64,000 nucleotides of DNA from Luzula sylvatica (GCA_946800325.1 OX326957.1:20213007-20277006), one strand, 5' to 3'. Positions 25,151-39,451 are shown, counted from the stretch's first letter. Numbers and translations are program-made. Notes: generated by a model not told the origin, from the letters alone.

Positions 25151-26400
25151 AAGGGGGGGTAGGGGGTAAAAATCTTCAAAGCGGGGGTAGGGGGTAAAAA
25201 TCTCCAAAGGGGGGGGGGGGGGTAGGGGGTAAAAATATCCAAAGAGGGGGTAGGGGGTAAAAATCTCCAAAGGGGGGGTAGGGGGTAAAAATCTTCAAAG
25301 GGGGGGTAGGGGGTAAAAATCGCCAAAGGGGGGGTAGGGGGTAAAAATCTCCAGAGGGGGGGTAGGGGGTAAAAATATCCAAAAGGGGGTAGGGGGTAAA
25401 AATCTCCAAAGGGGGGGGGGGGGGGGGGGTAGGGGGTAAAAATATCCAAAGGGGGGGTAGGGGGTAAAAATCTCCAAAGGGGGGGTAGGGGGTAAAAATC
25501 TTCAAAGGGGCGGGGGGGGGGGGGGGGGGGGGGGGTAGGTGGTAAAAATCGCCAAAGGGGGGGTAGGGGGTAAAAATCTCCAAATGGGGGGTAGGGTGTA
25601 AAAATCTCCAAAGGGGGGGTAGGGGGTAAAAATCTTCAAAGCGGGGATAGGGGGTAAAAATCTCCAAAGGGGGGGTAGGGGGTAAAAATCTCCCTAGGGG
25701 GGGTAGGGGGTAAAAATCTTCAAAGGGGGGGTAGGGGGTAAAAATCTCCAAAGGGGGGGTAGGGGGTAAAAATATCCAAAAGGGGGTAGGGGCTAAAAAT
25801 CTCTAAAGGGGGGGGGGGGGGTAGGGGGTAAAAATCTCCCAAGGGGGGGTAGGGGGTAAAAATCTCCAAAGGGGGGTAGGGGGTAAAAATATCCAAAGGG
25901 GGGGTAGGGGGTAAAAATCTCCAAAGGGGGGGTAGGGGGTAAAAATCTTCAAAGGGGGGTAGGGGGTAAATATCGCAAAGGGGGGCGGGGGGTAGGGGGT
26001 AAAAATCTCCAAAGGGGGGGGGGGGGGTAGGGGTAAAAATCTCCAAAGGGGGGGTAGGGGGTAAAAATCTCTAAAGCGGGAGTAGGGGGTAAAAATCTCC
26101 AAAGGGGGGGTAGGGGTAAAAATCTCAAAAGGGGGGGTAGGGGGTAAAAATCTCCAAAGGTGGGGTAGGGGGTAAAAATCTTCAAAGCCGGGGTAGGGGG
26201 TAAAAATCTCCAAAGGGGGGGTAGGGGGTAAAAATCTTCAAAGGGGGGTAGGGGGTAAAAATCTTCAAAGCGGGGATAGGGGTAAAAATCTCCAAAGGGG
26301 GGGTAGGGGGTAAAAATCTCCCTAGGGGGGGTAGGGGGTAAAAATCTTAAAGGGGGGGTAGGGGGTAAAAATCTCCAAAGGGGGGGTAGGGGGTAAAAAT
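25150..26400 (+). repeat. Partial third copy of the 19-25 kb HOR
   Basis: Markers from the end of the 2.976-kb block reappear at a shorter offset of about 1.92-1.94 kb: TTCAAAGCGGGGGTAG near 25175, CTCCCTAGGGG near 25691 and GGGGCTAAAAATCTC at 25792. The last marker occurs once more at 26419, 627 bp on, showing another smaller duplication at the boundary with the next domain. Confidence 0.75.
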
Positions 26401-29400
26401 ATCCAAAAGGGGGTAGGGGCTAAAAATCTCTAAAGGGGGGGGGGGGGGTAGGGGGTAAAAATCTCCCAAGGGGGGGTAGGGGGTAAAAATCTCCAAAGGG
26501 GGGTAGGGGGTAAAAATATCCAAAGGGGGGGTAGGGGGTAAAAATCTCCAAAGGGGGGGTAGGGGGTAAAAATCTTCAAAGGGGGGTAGGGGGTAAATAT
26601 CGCAAAGGGGGGGGGGGGGGGTAGGGGGTAAAAATCTCCAAAGGGGGGGGGGGGGGGGGTAGGGGTAAAAATCTCCAAAGGGGGGGTAGGGGGTAAAAAT
26701 CTCTAAAGCGGGGGTAGGGGGTAAAAATCTCCAAAGGGGGGGTAGGGGTAAAAATCTCCAAAGGGGGGGTAGGGGGTAAAAATCTCCAAAGGGGGGGTAG
26801 GGGGTAAAAATCTTCAAAGGGGGGGTAGGGGGTAAATATCGCCAAAGGGGGGGTAGGGGGTAAAAATCTCCAAAGGGGGGGGTAGGGGTAAAAATCTCCA
26901 AAGGTGGGGTAGGGGGTAAAAATCTCTAAAGCGGGGGTAGGGGGAAAAAATCTCCAAAGGGGGGGTAGGGGTAAAAATCTCCAAAGGGGGGGTAGGGGGT
27001 AAAAATCTCCAAAGGTGGGGTAGGGGGTAAAAATCTTCAAAGCGGGGGTAGGGGGTAAAAATCTCCAAAGGGGGGTAGGGGGTAAAAATATCCAAAGGGG
27101 GGTAGGGGTAAAAATCTCCAAAGGGGGGTAGGGGTAAAAATCTCTAAAGCGGGGGTAGGGGGTAAAAATCTCCAAAGGGGGGTAGGGGTAAAAATCTCCA
27201 AAGGGGGGGTAGCGTGTAAAAATCTCCAAAGGGAGGGTAGGGGGTAAAAATCTCCAAAGGGGGGGTAGGGTGTAAAAATCTCCAAAGGGGGGTAGGGGGT
27301 AAAAATCTCCAAAGGGGGGTAGGGGTAAAAATCTCCAAAGGGGGGGTACGGGGTAAAAATCTCTAAAGGGGGGGTAGGGGGTAAAAATCTCCAAAGGGGG
27401 GGTAGGGGTCAAAATCTCCAAAGGGGGGGAAGGGGGTAAAAATCTCCAAAGGGGGGGTAGGGGGTAAAAATCTCCAAAGGGGGGGTAGGGGGTAAATATC
27501 TCCAAAGGGGGGTAGGGGTAAAAATCTCCAAAGGGGGGGTACGGGGTAAAAATCTCTAAAGGGGGGGTAGGGGGTAAAAATCTCCAAAGGGGGGGTAGGG
27601 GTCAAAATCTCCAAAGGGGGGGAAGGGGGTAAAAATCTCCAAAGGGGGGGTAGGGGGTAAAAATCTTCAAAGGGGGGGTAGGGGGTATATATCTCCAAAG
27701 GGGGGGTAGGGGTAAAAATCTCCAAAGGGGGGGGGAGGGGCTAAAAATCTCCAAAGGGGGGGTAGGGGGTAAAAATCTTCAAAGGGGGGGGGGGGGTGGG
27801 GGTAGGGGGTAAAAATCTCCAAAGGGGGGGTAGGAGGTAAAAATCTCCAAAGGGGGGGGGGTTAGGGGGTAAAAATATCCGAAGGGGGGTAGGGGTAAAA
27901 ATCTATAAAGGGGGGGTAGGGGGTAAAAATCTCCAAAGGGGGGTAGGGGTAAAAATCTCCAAAGGGGGGGTAGGGGTAAAAATCTCCAAAGGTAGGGGGT
28001 AGGGGGTAAAAATCTATAAAGGGGGGGGTAGGGGGTAAAAATCTTCAAAGGGGGGGTAGGGGGTAAAAATCTCCAAAGGGGGGGTAGGGGGTAAAAATAT
28101 CCAAAGGGGGGTAGGGGGTAAAAATCTCTAAGGGGGGGGGGGGGGGGGGGGGGTAGGGGGTAAAAATCTTCAAATGGGGGTAGGGGGTAAATATCGCCAA
28201 AGGGGGGGTAGGGGGTAAAAATCTCCAAAGGGGGGGGTAGGGGTAAAAATCTCCAAAGGGGGGGTAGGGGGTAAAAATCTCTAAAGCGGGGGTAGGGGGT
28301 AAAAATCTTCAAAGGGGGGTAGGGGGTAAATATCGCCAAAGGGGGGGTAGGGGGTAAAAATCTCCAAAGGGGGGGGTAGGGGTAAAAATCTCCAAAGGGG
28401 GGGTAGGGGGTAAAAATCTCTAAAGCGGGGGTAGGGGGTAAAAATCTCCAAAGGGGGGGTAGGGGTAAAAATCTCCAAAGGGGGGGTAGGGGGTAAAAAT
28501 CTCCAAAGGTGGGGTAGGGGGTAAAAATCTTCAAAGCGGGGGTAGGGGGTAAAAATCTCCAAAGGGGGGTAGGGGGTAAAAATATCCAAAGGGGGGTAGG
28601 GGTAAAAATCTCCAAAGGGGGGTAGGGGTAAAAATCTCTAAAGCGGGGGTAGGGGGTAAAAATCTCCAAAGGGGGGTAGGGGTAAAAATCTCCAAAGGGG
28701 GGGTAGCGTGTAAAAATCTCCAAAGGGAGGGTAGGGGGTAAAAATCTCCAAAGGGGGGGTAGGGTGTAAAAATCTCCAAAGGGGGGTAGGGGGTAAAAAT
28801 CTCCAAAGGGGGGTAGGGGTAAAAATCTCCAAAGGGGGGGTACGGGGTAAAAATCTCTAAAGGGGGGGTAGGGGGTAAAAATCTCCAAAGGGGGGGTAGG
28901 GGGTAAAAATCTCCAAAGGGGGGGTAGGGGGTAAATATCTCCAAAGGGGGGTAGGGGTAAAAATCTCCAAAGGGGGGGTACGGGGTAAAAATCTCTAAAG
29001 GGGGGGTAGGGGGTAAAAATCTCCAAAGGGGGGGTAGGGGTCAAAATCTCCAAAGGGGGGGAAGGGGGTAAAAATCTCCAAAGGGGGGGTAGGGGGTAAA
29101 AATCTTCAAAGGGGGGGTAGGGGGTATATATCTCCAAAGGGGGGGTAGGGGTAAAAATCTCCAAAGGGGGGGGGGGGAGGGGCTAAAAATCTCCAAAGGG
29201 GGGGTAGGGGGTAAAAATCTTCAAAGGGGGGGGGGGGGGGGGGGGGTGGGGGTAGGGGGTAAAAATCTCCAAAGGGGGGGTAGGAGGTAAAAATCTCCAA
29301 AGGGGGGGGGGGGTTAGGGGGTAAAAATATCCAAAGGGGGGTAGGGGGTAAAAATCTATAAAGGGGGGGTAGGGGGTAAAAATCTCCAAAGGGGGGTAGG

Positions 29401-32400
29401 GGTAAAAATCTCCAAAGGGGGGGTAGGGGTAAAAATCTCCAAAGGTAGGGGGTAGGGGGTAAAAATCTATAAAGGGGGGGTAGGGGGTAAAAATCTTCAA
29501 AGGGGGGGTAGGGGGTAAAAATCTCCAAAGGGGGGGTAGGGGGTAAAAATATCCAAAGGGGGGTAGGGGGTAAAAATCTCTAAGGGGGGGGGGGGGGTAG
29601 GGGGTAAAAATCTTCAAATGGGGGTAGGGGGTAAATATCGCCAAAGGGGGGGTAGGGGGTAAAAATCTCCAAAGGGGGGTGGTAGGGGTAAAAATCTCCA
29701 AAGGGGGGGTAGGGGGTAAAAATCTCTAAAGCGGGGGTAGGGGGTAAAAATCTCCAAAGGGGGGGTAGGGGTAAAAATCTCCAAAGGGGGGGTAGGGGGT
29801 AAAAATCTCCAAAGGTGGGGTAGGGGGTAAAAATCTTCAAAGCGGGGGTAGGGGGTAAAAATCTCCAAAGGGGGGTAGGGGGTAAAAATATCCAAAGGGG
29901 GGTAGGGGTAAAAATCTCCAAAGGGGGGTAGGGGTAAAAATCTCTAAAGCGGGGGTAGGGGGTAAAAATCTCCAAAGGGGGGTAGGGGTAAAAATCTCCA
30001 AAGGGGGGGTAGCGTGTAAAAATCTCCAAAGGGGGGGTAGGGGGTAAAAATCTCCAAAGGGGGGGTAGGGTGTAAAAATCTCCAAAGGGGGGGTAGGGGG
30101 TAAAAATCTCCAAAGGGTGGTAGGGGTAAAAATCTCCAAAGGGGGGGTACGGGGTAAAAATCTCTAAAGGGGGGGTAGGGGGTAAAAATCTCCAAAGGGG
30201 GGGTAGGGGTCAAAATCTCCAAAGGGGGGGAAGGGGGTAAAAATCTCCAAAGGGGGGGTAGGGGGTAAAAATCTCCAAAGGGGGGGTAGGGGGTAAAAAT
30301 CTCCAAAGGGGGGTAGGGGTAAAAATCTCCAAAGGGGGGGTACGGGGTAAAAATCTCTAAAGGGGGGGTAGGGGGTAAAAATCTCCAAAGGGGGGGTAGG
30401 GGTCAAAATCTCCAAAGGGGGGGAAGGGGGTAAAAATCTCCAAAGGGGCGGGTAGGGGGTAAAAATCTTCAAAGGGGGGGTAGGGGGTAAAAATCTCCAA
30501 AGGGGGGGTAGGGGTAAAAATCTCCAAAGGGGGGGGAGGGGCTAAAAATCTCCAAAGGGGGGGTAGGGGTAAAAATCTTCAAAGGGGGGGGGGGGGGGTG
30601 GGGGTAGGGGGTAAAAATCTCCAAAGGGGGGGTAGGGGGTAAAAATCTCCAAAGGGGGGGGGGGGGTTAGGGGGTAAAAATATCCAAAGGGGGGTAGGGG
30701 GTAAAAATCTATAAAGGGGGGGTAGGGGGTAAAAATCTCCAAAGTGGGGTAGGGGTAAAAATCTCCAAAGGGGGGGTAGGGGTAAAAATCTCCAAAGGTA
30801 GGGGGTAGGGGGTAAAAATCTATAAAGGGGGGGTAGGGGTAAAAATCTTCAAAGGGGGGGTAGGGGGTAAAAATCTCCAAAGGGGGGGTAGGGGGTAAAA
30901 ATCTTCAAAGGGGGGGTAGGGGGTATATATCTCCAAAGGGGGGGTAGGGGTAAAAATCTCCAAAGGGGGGGGGGGGGAGGGGCTAAAAATCTCCAAAGGG
31001 GGGGTAGGGGGTAAAAATCTTCAAAGGGGGGGGGGGGGGTGGGGGTAGGGGGTAAAAATCTCCAAAGGGGGGGTAGGAGGTAAAAATCTCCAAAGGGGGG
31101 GGGGGGGGGTTAGGGGGTAAAAATATCCAAAGGGGGGTAGGGGGTAAAAATCTATAAAGGGGGGGTAGGGGGTAAAAATCTCCAAAGGGGGGTAGGGGTA
31201 AAAATCTCCAAAGGGGGGGTAGGGGGTAAAAATCTCCAAAGGTGGGGTAGGGGGTAAAAATCTTCAAAGCGGGGGTAGGGGGTAAAAATCTCCAAAGGGG
31301 GGTAGGGGGTAAAAATATACAAAGGGGGGTAGGGGTAAAAATCTCCAAAGGGGGGTAGGGGTAAAAATCTCTAAAGCGGGGGTAGGGGGTAAAAATCTCC
31401 AAAGGGGGGTAGGGGTAAAAATCTCCAAAGGGGGGGTAGCGTGTAAAAATCTCCAAAGGGAGGGTAGGGGGTAAAAATCTCCAAAGGGGGGGTAGGGTGT
31501 AAAAATCTCCAAAGGGGGGTAGGGGGTAAAAATCTCCAAAGGGGGGTAGGGGTAAAAATCTCCAAAGGGGGGGTACGGGGTAAAAATCTCTAAAGGGGGG
31601 GTAGGGGGTAAAAATCTCCAAAGGGGGGGTAGGGGGTAAAAATCTCCAAAGGGGGGGTAGGGGGTAAATATCTCCAAAGGGGGGTAGGGGTAAAAATCTC
31701 CAAAGGGGGGGTACGGGGTAAAAATCTCTAAAGGGGGGGTAGGGGGTAAAAATCTCCAAAGGGGGGGTAGGGATCAAAATCTCCAAAGGGGGGGAAGGGG
31801 GTAAAAATCTCCAAAGGGGGGGTAGGGGGTAAAAATCTTCAAAGGGGGGGTAGGGGGTATATATCTCCAAAGGGGGGGTAGGGGTAAAAATCTCCAAAGG
31901 GGGGGGGGAGGGGCTAAAAATCTCCAAAGGGGGGGTAGGGGGTAAAAATCTTCAAAGGGGGGGGGGGGGGGGGGGGGTGGGGGTAGGGGGTAAAAATCTC
32001 CAAAGGGGGGGTAGGAGGTAAAAATCTCCAAAGGGGGGGGGGGTTAGGGGGTAAAAATATCCAAAGGGGGGTAGGGGGTAAAAATCTATAAAGGGGGGGT
32101 AGGGGGTAAAAATCTCCAAAGGGGGGTAGGGGTAAAAATCTCCAAAGGGGGGGTAGGGGTAAAAATCTCCAAAGGTAGGGGGTAGGGGGTAAAAATCTAT
32201 AAAGGGGGGGTAGGGGGTAAAAATCTTCAAAGGGGGGGTAGGGGGTAAAAATCTCCAAAGGGGGGGTAGGGGGTAAAAATATCCAAAGGGGGGTAGGGGG
32301 TAAAAATCTCTAAGGGGGGGGGGGGGGTAGGGGGTAAAAATCTTCAAATGGGGGTAGGGGGTAAATATCGCCAAAGGGGGGGTAGGGGGTAAAAATCTCC

Positions 32401-33450
32401 AAAGGGGGGGGGTAGGGGTAAAAATCTCCAAAGGGGGGGTAGGGGGTAAAAATCTCTAAAGCGGGGGTAGGGGGTAAAAATCTCCAAAGGGGGGGTACGG
32501 GTAAAAATCTCCAAAGGGGGGGTAGGGGGTAAAAATCTCCAAAGGTGGGGTAGGGGGTAAAAATCTTCAAAGCGGGGGTAGGGGGTAAAAATCTCCAAAG
32601 GGGGGTAGGGGGTAAAAATATCCAAAGGGGGGTAGGGGTAAAAATCTCCAAAGGGGGGTAGGGGTAAAAATCTCTAAAGCGGGGGTAGGGGGTAAAAATC
32701 TCCAAAGGGGGGTAGGGGTAAAAATCTCCAAAGGGGGGGTAGCGTGTAAAAATCTCAAAAGGGGGGGTAGGGGGTAAAAATCTCCAAAGGGGGGGTAGGG
32801 TGTAAAAATCTCCAAAGGGGGGGTAGGGGGTAAAAATCTCCAAAGGGTGGTAGGGGTAAAAATCTCCAAAGGGGGGGTACGGGGTAAAAATCTCTAAAGG
32901 GGGGGTAGGGGGTAAAAATCTCCAAAGGGGGGGTAGGGGTCAAAATCTCCAAAGGGGGGGAAGGGGGTAAAAATCTCCAAAGGGGGGGTAGGGGGTAAAA
33001 ATCTCCAAAGGGGGGGTAGGGGGTAAAAATCTCCAAAGGGGGGTAGGGGTAAAAATCTCCAAAGGGGGGGTACGGGGTAAAAATCTCTAAAGGGGGGGTA
33101 GGGGGTAAAAATCTCCAAAGGGGGGGTAGGGGTCAAAATCTCCAAAGGGGGGGAAGGGGGTAAAAATCTCCAAAGGGGGGGGTAGGGGGTAAAAATCTTC
33201 AAAGGGGGGGTAGGGGGTAAAAATCTCCAAAGGGGGGGTAGGGGTAAAAATCTCCAAAGGGGGGGGAGGGGCTAAAAATCTCCAAAGGGGGGGTAGGGGG
33301 TAAAAATCTTCAAAGGGGGGGGGGGGGTGGGGGTAGGAGGTAAAAATCTCCAAAGGGGGGGTAGGGGGTAAAAATCTCCAAAGGGGGGGGGGGGTTAGGG
33401 GGTAAAAATATCCAAAGGGGGGTAGGGGGTAAAAATCTATAAAGGGGGGG
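26400..33450 (+). repeat. 1.3-1.5-kb HOR, five marked copies, 2.73-kb dimer
   Basis: The variant TAGCGTGTAAAAATC is found at 27211, 28705, 30011, 31438 and 32741 (positions of its AGCGTG). Successive spacings are 1494, 1306, 1427 and 1303 bp, and alternate spacings are 2800, 2733 and 2730 bp, so the later copies behave as a dimeric HOR. The companion marker GTATATATCTCC lies near 27685, 29125, 30923 and 31859. Only minisatellite units are present. Confidence 0.85.
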
Positions 33451-36400
33451 TAGGGGGTAAAAATCTCCAAAGGGGGGTAGGGGTAAAAATCTCCAAAGGG
33501 GGGGTAGGGGTAAAAATCTCCAAAGGTAGGGGGTAGGGGGTAAAAATCTATAAAGGGGGGGTAGGGGTAAAAATCTTCAAAGGGGGGGTAGGGGGTAAAA
33601 ATCTCCAAAGGGGGGGTAGGGGGTAAAAATATCCAAAGGGGGGTAGGGGGTAAAAATCTCTAAGGGGGGGGGGGGGGGGGTAGGGGGTAAAAATCTCCAT
33701 AGGGGGGGGGGGGGTAGGGGGTAAAAATATCCAAAGGGGGGGTAGGGGGTAAAAATCTCCAAAGGGGGGGTAGGGGTAAAAATCTCCAAAGGGGGGGTAG
33801 GGGGTAAAAATCTCTAAAGGGGGGTAAGGGGGTAAAAATAAATCTCCAAAGGGGGGGTAGGGGTAAAAATCTCCAAAGGGGGGGTAGGGGGTAAAAATCT
33901 CCAAAGGGGGGGTTGGGCGTAAAAATCTCCAAAGGGGGGGTAGGGGGTACAAATATCCAAAGGGGGGGTAGGGGGGTAAAAATATCCAAAGGGGGGTAGG
34001 GGATAAAAATCTCCCAAGGGGGGGTAGGGGGTAAAAATCTCCAAAGTGGGGGTAGGGGGTAAAAATATCCAAAGGGGGGGTAGGGGGTAAAAATCTCCAA
34101 AGGGGGGGTAGGGGGTAAAAATCTTCAAAGCGGGGGTGGGGGTAAAAATCTCCAAAGGGGGGGTAGGGGGTAAAAATATCCAAAGGGGGGGTAGGGGGTA
34201 AAAATCGCCAAAGGGGGGTAGGGGGTAAAAATATCCAAAGGGGGGGGAGGGGGTAAAAATCTCCAAAGGGGGGGTAGGGGGTAAAAATCTTCAAAGGGGG
34301 GGGGGGGGGGGGGGGGGGGTGGGGGTAGGGGGTAAAAATCTCCAAAGGGGGGGTAGGGGGTAAAAATCTCCAAAGGGGGGGGGGGGTTAGGGGGTAAAAA
34401 TATCCAAAGGGGGGTAGGGGGTAAAAATCTATAAAGGGGGGGTAGGGGGTAAAAATCTCCAAATGGGGGTAGGGGTAAAAATCTCCAAAGGGGGGGTAGG
34501 GGTAAAAATCTCCAAAGGTAGGGGGTAGGGGGTAAAAATCTATAAAGGGGGGGTAGGGGGTAAAAATCTTCAAAGGGGGGGTAGGGGGTAAAAATCTCCA
34601 AAGGGGGGGTAGGGGGTAAAAATATCCAAAGGGGGGTAGGGGGTAAAAATCTCTAAGGGGGGGGGGGGGGGGGGGGGGGTAGGGGGTAAAAATCTCCAAA
34701 GGGGGGGGGGGGTAGGGGGTAAAAATATCCAAAGGGGGGGGTAGGGGGTAAAAATCTCCAAAGGGGGGGTAGGGGTAAAAATCTCCAAAGGGGGGGTAGG
34801 GGGTAAAAATCTCTAAAGGGGGGTAAGGGGGTAAAAATAAATCTCCAAAGGGGGGGTAGGGGTAAAAATCTCCAAAGGGGGGGTAGGGGGTAAAAATCTC
34901 CAAAGGGGGGGTAGGGCGTAAAAATCTCCAAAGGGGGGGTAGGGGGTACAAATATCCAAAGGGGGGGTAGGGGGGTAAAAATATCCAAAGGGGGGTAGGG
35001 GATAAAAATCTCCCAAGGGGGGGTAGGGGGTAAAAATCTCCAAAGTGGGGGTAGGGGGTAAAAATATCCAAAGGGGGGGTAGGGGGTAAAAATCTCCAAA
35101 GGGGGGGGTAGGGGGTAAAAATCTTCAAAGCGGGGGTAGGGGTAAAAATCTACAAAGGGGGGGTAGGGGGTAAAAATATCCAAAGGGGGGGTAGGGGGTA
35201 AAAATCGCCAAAGGGGGGGTAGGGGGTAAAAATATCCAAAGGGGGGGGAGGGGGTAAAAATCTCCAAAGGGGGGGTAGGGGGTAAAAATCTTCAAAGGGG
35301 GGGGGGGGGGGGGGGGGGGGTAGGGGGTAAAAATCGCCAAAGGGGGGGTAGGGGGTAAAAATCTCCAAAGGGGGGGTAGGGGGTAAAAATATCCAAAAGG
35401 GGGTAGGGGGTAAAAATCTCCAAAGGGGGGGGGGGGGGGGTAGGGGGTAAAAATATCCAAAGGGGGGGTAGGGGGTAAAAATCTACAAAGGGGGGGTAGG
35501 GGGTAAAAATCTTCAAAGGGGGGGGGGGGGGGGTAGGATGTAAAAATCTCCCAAGGGGGGGGTACGGGGTAAAAATCTCCAAAGGGGGGTAGGGTGTAAA
35601 AATTTCCAAAGGGGGGGTAGGGGGTAAAAATCTTCAAAGGGGGGGGTAGGGGGTAAAAATCTCCAAAGGGGGGGTAGGGGGTAAAAATCTCCAAAGGGGG
35701 GTAGGGGTAAAAATCTCCAAAGGGGGGGTACGGGGTAAAAATCTCTAAAGGGGGGGTAGGGGGTAAAAATCTCCAAAGGGGGGGTAGGGGTAAAAATCTC
35801 CAAAGGGGGGGAAGGGGGTAAAAATCTCCAAAGGGGGGGTAGGGGGTAAAAATCTTCAAAGGGGGGGTAGGGGGTAAAAATCTCCAAAGGGGGGGTAGGG
35901 GTAAAAATCTCCAAAGGGGGGGGGGGGGAGGGGGTAAAAATCTCCAAAGGGTGGGTAGGGGGTAAAAATCTTCAAAGGGGGGGGGGGTAAGGGGGTAAAA
36001 ATCTCGAAAGGGGGGGTAGGGGGTAAAAATCTCCAAAGGGGGGGGGGTAGGGGGTAAAAATATCCAAAGGGGGGTAGGGGGTAAAAATCTATAGAGGGGG
36101 GGTAGGGGGTAAAAATCTCCAAAGGGGGGGTAGGGGTAAAAATCTCCAAAGGGGGGGTAGGGGTAAAAATCTCCAAAGGTAGGGGGTAGGGGGTAAAAAT
36201 CTATAAAGGGCGGGTAGGGGGTAAAAATCTTCAAAGGGGGGGTAGGGTGTAAAAATCTCCAAAGGGGGGGTAGGGGTAAAAATATCCAAAGGGGGGTAGG
36301 AGGTTAAAATCTCTAAAGGGGGGGTAGGGGTTAAAAATCTCCAAAGGGGGGGGGGGGTAGGGGGCAAAAATGTTCAAAGGGGGGGTAGGGGGTAAAAATC

Positions 36401-39400
36401 TCCAAAGGGGGGGTAGGGGTAAAAATCTCCAAAGGGGGGGTAGGGGGTAAAAATCTCTACAGGGGGGTAAGGGGGTAAAAATCTCCAAAGGGGGGGTAGG
36501 GGTAAAAATCTCCAAAGGGGGGGTAGGGGGTAAAAATCTCCAAAGGGGGGGGAGGGGTAGGGCGTAAAAATCTCCAAAGGGGGGGTAGGGGGGTACAAAT
36601 ATCCAAAGGGGGGGTAGGGGGTAAAAATATCCAAATGGGGGGTAGGGGGTAAAAATCTCCCAAGGGGGTGTAGGGGGTAAAAATCTCCAAAGGGGGGGTA
36701 GGGGGTAAAAATATCGAAATGGGGGTAGGGGGTAAAAATCTCCAAAGGGGGGGTAGGGGGTAAAAATCTTCAAAGCGGGGCTAGGGTGTAAAAATCTCCA
36801 AAGGGGGGGTAGGGGGTAAAAATCTCCAAAGGGGTGGTAGGGGGTAAAAATCTCCAAAGGGGGGGTAGGGGGTAAAAATATCCAAAGGGGGGGTAGGGGG
36901 TAAAAATCTCCAAAGGGGGGGGTAGGGGGTAAAAATCTCCAAAGGGGGGTAGGGGGTAAAAATCTCGGAAGGGGGGGTAGGGGGTAAAAATATCCAAAGG
37001 GAGGGTAGGGGGTAAAAATCTCCCAAGGGGGGTGGGGGTACGGGGTAAAAATCTCCAAAGGGGGGTAGGGTGTAACAATCTCCAAAGGGGGGGTAGGGGG
37101 TAAAAATCTTCAAAGGGGGGGTAGGGGGTAAAAATCTCCAAAGGGGGGGTAGGGGGTAAAAATCTCCAAAGGGGGGTAGGGGTAAAAATCTCCAAAGGGG
37201 GGGTACGGGGTAAAAATCTCTAAAGGGGGGGTAGGGGGTAAAAATCTCCAAAGGGGGGGTAGGGGTAAAAATCTCCAAAGGGGGGGAAGGGGGTAAAAAT
37301 CTCCAAAGGGCGGGTAGGGGGTAAAAATCTCCAAAGGGGGGGTAGGGGGTAAAAATCTCCAAAGGGGGGGTAGGGGTAAAAATCTCCAAAGGGGGGGGGG
37401 GGGGGGGGGTAAAAATCTCCAAAGGGTGGGTAGGGGGTAAAAATCTCCGAAGGGGGGGTAGGGGTAAAAATCTCCAAAGGTAGGGGGTAGGGGGTAAAAA
37501 TCTATAAAGGGGGGGTAGGGGTAAAAATCTTCAAAGGGGGGGTAGGGGGTAAAAATCTCCAAAGGGGGGGTAGGGGGTAAAAATATCCAAAGGGGGGTAG
37601 GGGGTAAAAATCTCTAAGGGGGGGGGGGGGTAGGGGGTAAAAATCTCCAAAGGGGGGGGGGGTAGGGGGTAAAAATATCCAAAGGGGGGGTAGGGGGTAA
37701 AAATCTCCAAAGGGGGGGTAGGGGTAAAAATCTCCAAAGGGGGGGTAGGGGGTAAAAATCTCTAAAGGGGGGTAAGGGGGTAAAAATAAATCTCCAAAGG
37801 GGGGGTAGGGGTAAAAATCTCCAAAGGGGGGGTAGGGGGTAAAAATCTCCAAAGGGGGGGTAGGGCGTAAAAATCTCCAAAGGGGGGGTAGGGGGTACAA
37901 ATATCCAAAGGGGGGGTAGGGGGGTAAAAATATCCAAAGGGGGGTAGGGGATAAAAATCTCCCAAGGGGGGGTAGGGGGTAAAAATCTCCAAAGTGGGGG
38001 TAGGGGGTAAAAATATCCAAAGGGGGGGTAGGGGGTAAAAATCTCCAAAGGGGGGGTAGGGGGTAAAAATCTTCAAAGCGGGGGTAGGGGTAAAAATCTC
38101 CAAAGGGGGGGTAGGGGGTAAAAATATCCAAAGGGGGGGTAGGGGGTAAAAATCGCCAAAGGGGGGGTAGGGGGTAAAAATATCCAAAGGGGGGGGAGGG
38201 GGTAAAAATCTCCAAAGGGGGGGTAGGGGGTAAAAATCTTCAAAGGGGGGGGGGGGGGGGTGGGGGTAGGGGGTAAAAATCTCCAAAGGGGGGGTAGGGG
38301 GTAAAAATCTCCAAAGGGGGGGGGGGGTTAGGGGGTAAAAATATCCAAAGGGGGGTAGGGGGTAAAAATCTATAAAGGGGGGGTAGGGGGTAAAAATCTC
38401 CAAATGGGGGTAGGGGTAAAAATCTCCAAAGGGGGGGTAGGGGTAAAAATCTCCAAAGGTAGGGGGTAGGGGGTAAAAATCTATAAAGGGGGGGTAGGGG
38501 GTAAAAATCTTCAAAGGGGGGGTAGGGGGTAAAAATCTCCAAAGGGGGGGTAGGGGGTAAAAATATCCAAAGGGGGGTAGGGGGTAAAAATCTCTAAGGG
38601 GGGGGGGGGGGGGTAGGGGGTAAAAATCTCCAAAGGGGGGGGGGGGTAGGGGGTAAAAATATCCAAAGGGGGGGGTAGGGGGTAAAAATCTCCAAAGGGG
38701 GGGTAGGGGTAAAAATCTCCAAAGGGGGGGTAGGGGGTAAAAATCTCTAAAGGGGGGTAAGGGGGTAAAAATAAATCTCCAAAGGGGGGGTAGGGGTAAA
38801 AATCTCCAAAGGGGGGGTAGGGGGTAAAAATCTCCAAAGGGGGGGTAGGGCGAAAAAATCTCCAAAGGGGGGGTAGGGGGTACAAATATCCAAAGGGGGG
38901 GTAGGGGGGTAAAAATATCCAAAGGGGGGTAGGGGATAAAAATCTCCCAAGGGGGGGTAGGGGGTAAAAATCTCCAAAGTGGGGGTAGGGGGTAAAAATA
39001 TCCAAAGGGGGGGTAGGGGGTAAAAATCTCCAAAGGGGGGGGTAGGGGGTAAAAATCTTCAAAGCGGGGGTAGGGGTAAAAATCTCCAAAGGGGGGGTAG
39101 GGGGTAAAAATATCCAAAGGGGGGGTAGGGGGTAAAAATCGCCAAAGGGGGGGTAGGGGGTAAAAATATCCAAAGGGGGGGGAGGGGGTAAAAATCTCCA
39201 AAGGGGGGGTAGGGGGTAAAAATCTTCAAAGGGGGGGGGGGGGGGGGGGGGGGTAGGGGGTAAAAATCGCCAAGGGGGGGTAGGGGGTAAAAATCTCCAA
39301 AGGGGGGGTAGGGGGTAAAAATATCCAAAAGGGGGTAGGGGGTAAAAATCTCCAAAGGGGGGGGGGGGGGGGGGTAGGGGGTAAAAATATCCAAAGGGGG

Positions 39401-39451
39401 GGTAGGGGGTAAAAATCTACAAAGGGGGGGTAGGGGGTAAAAATCTTCAAA

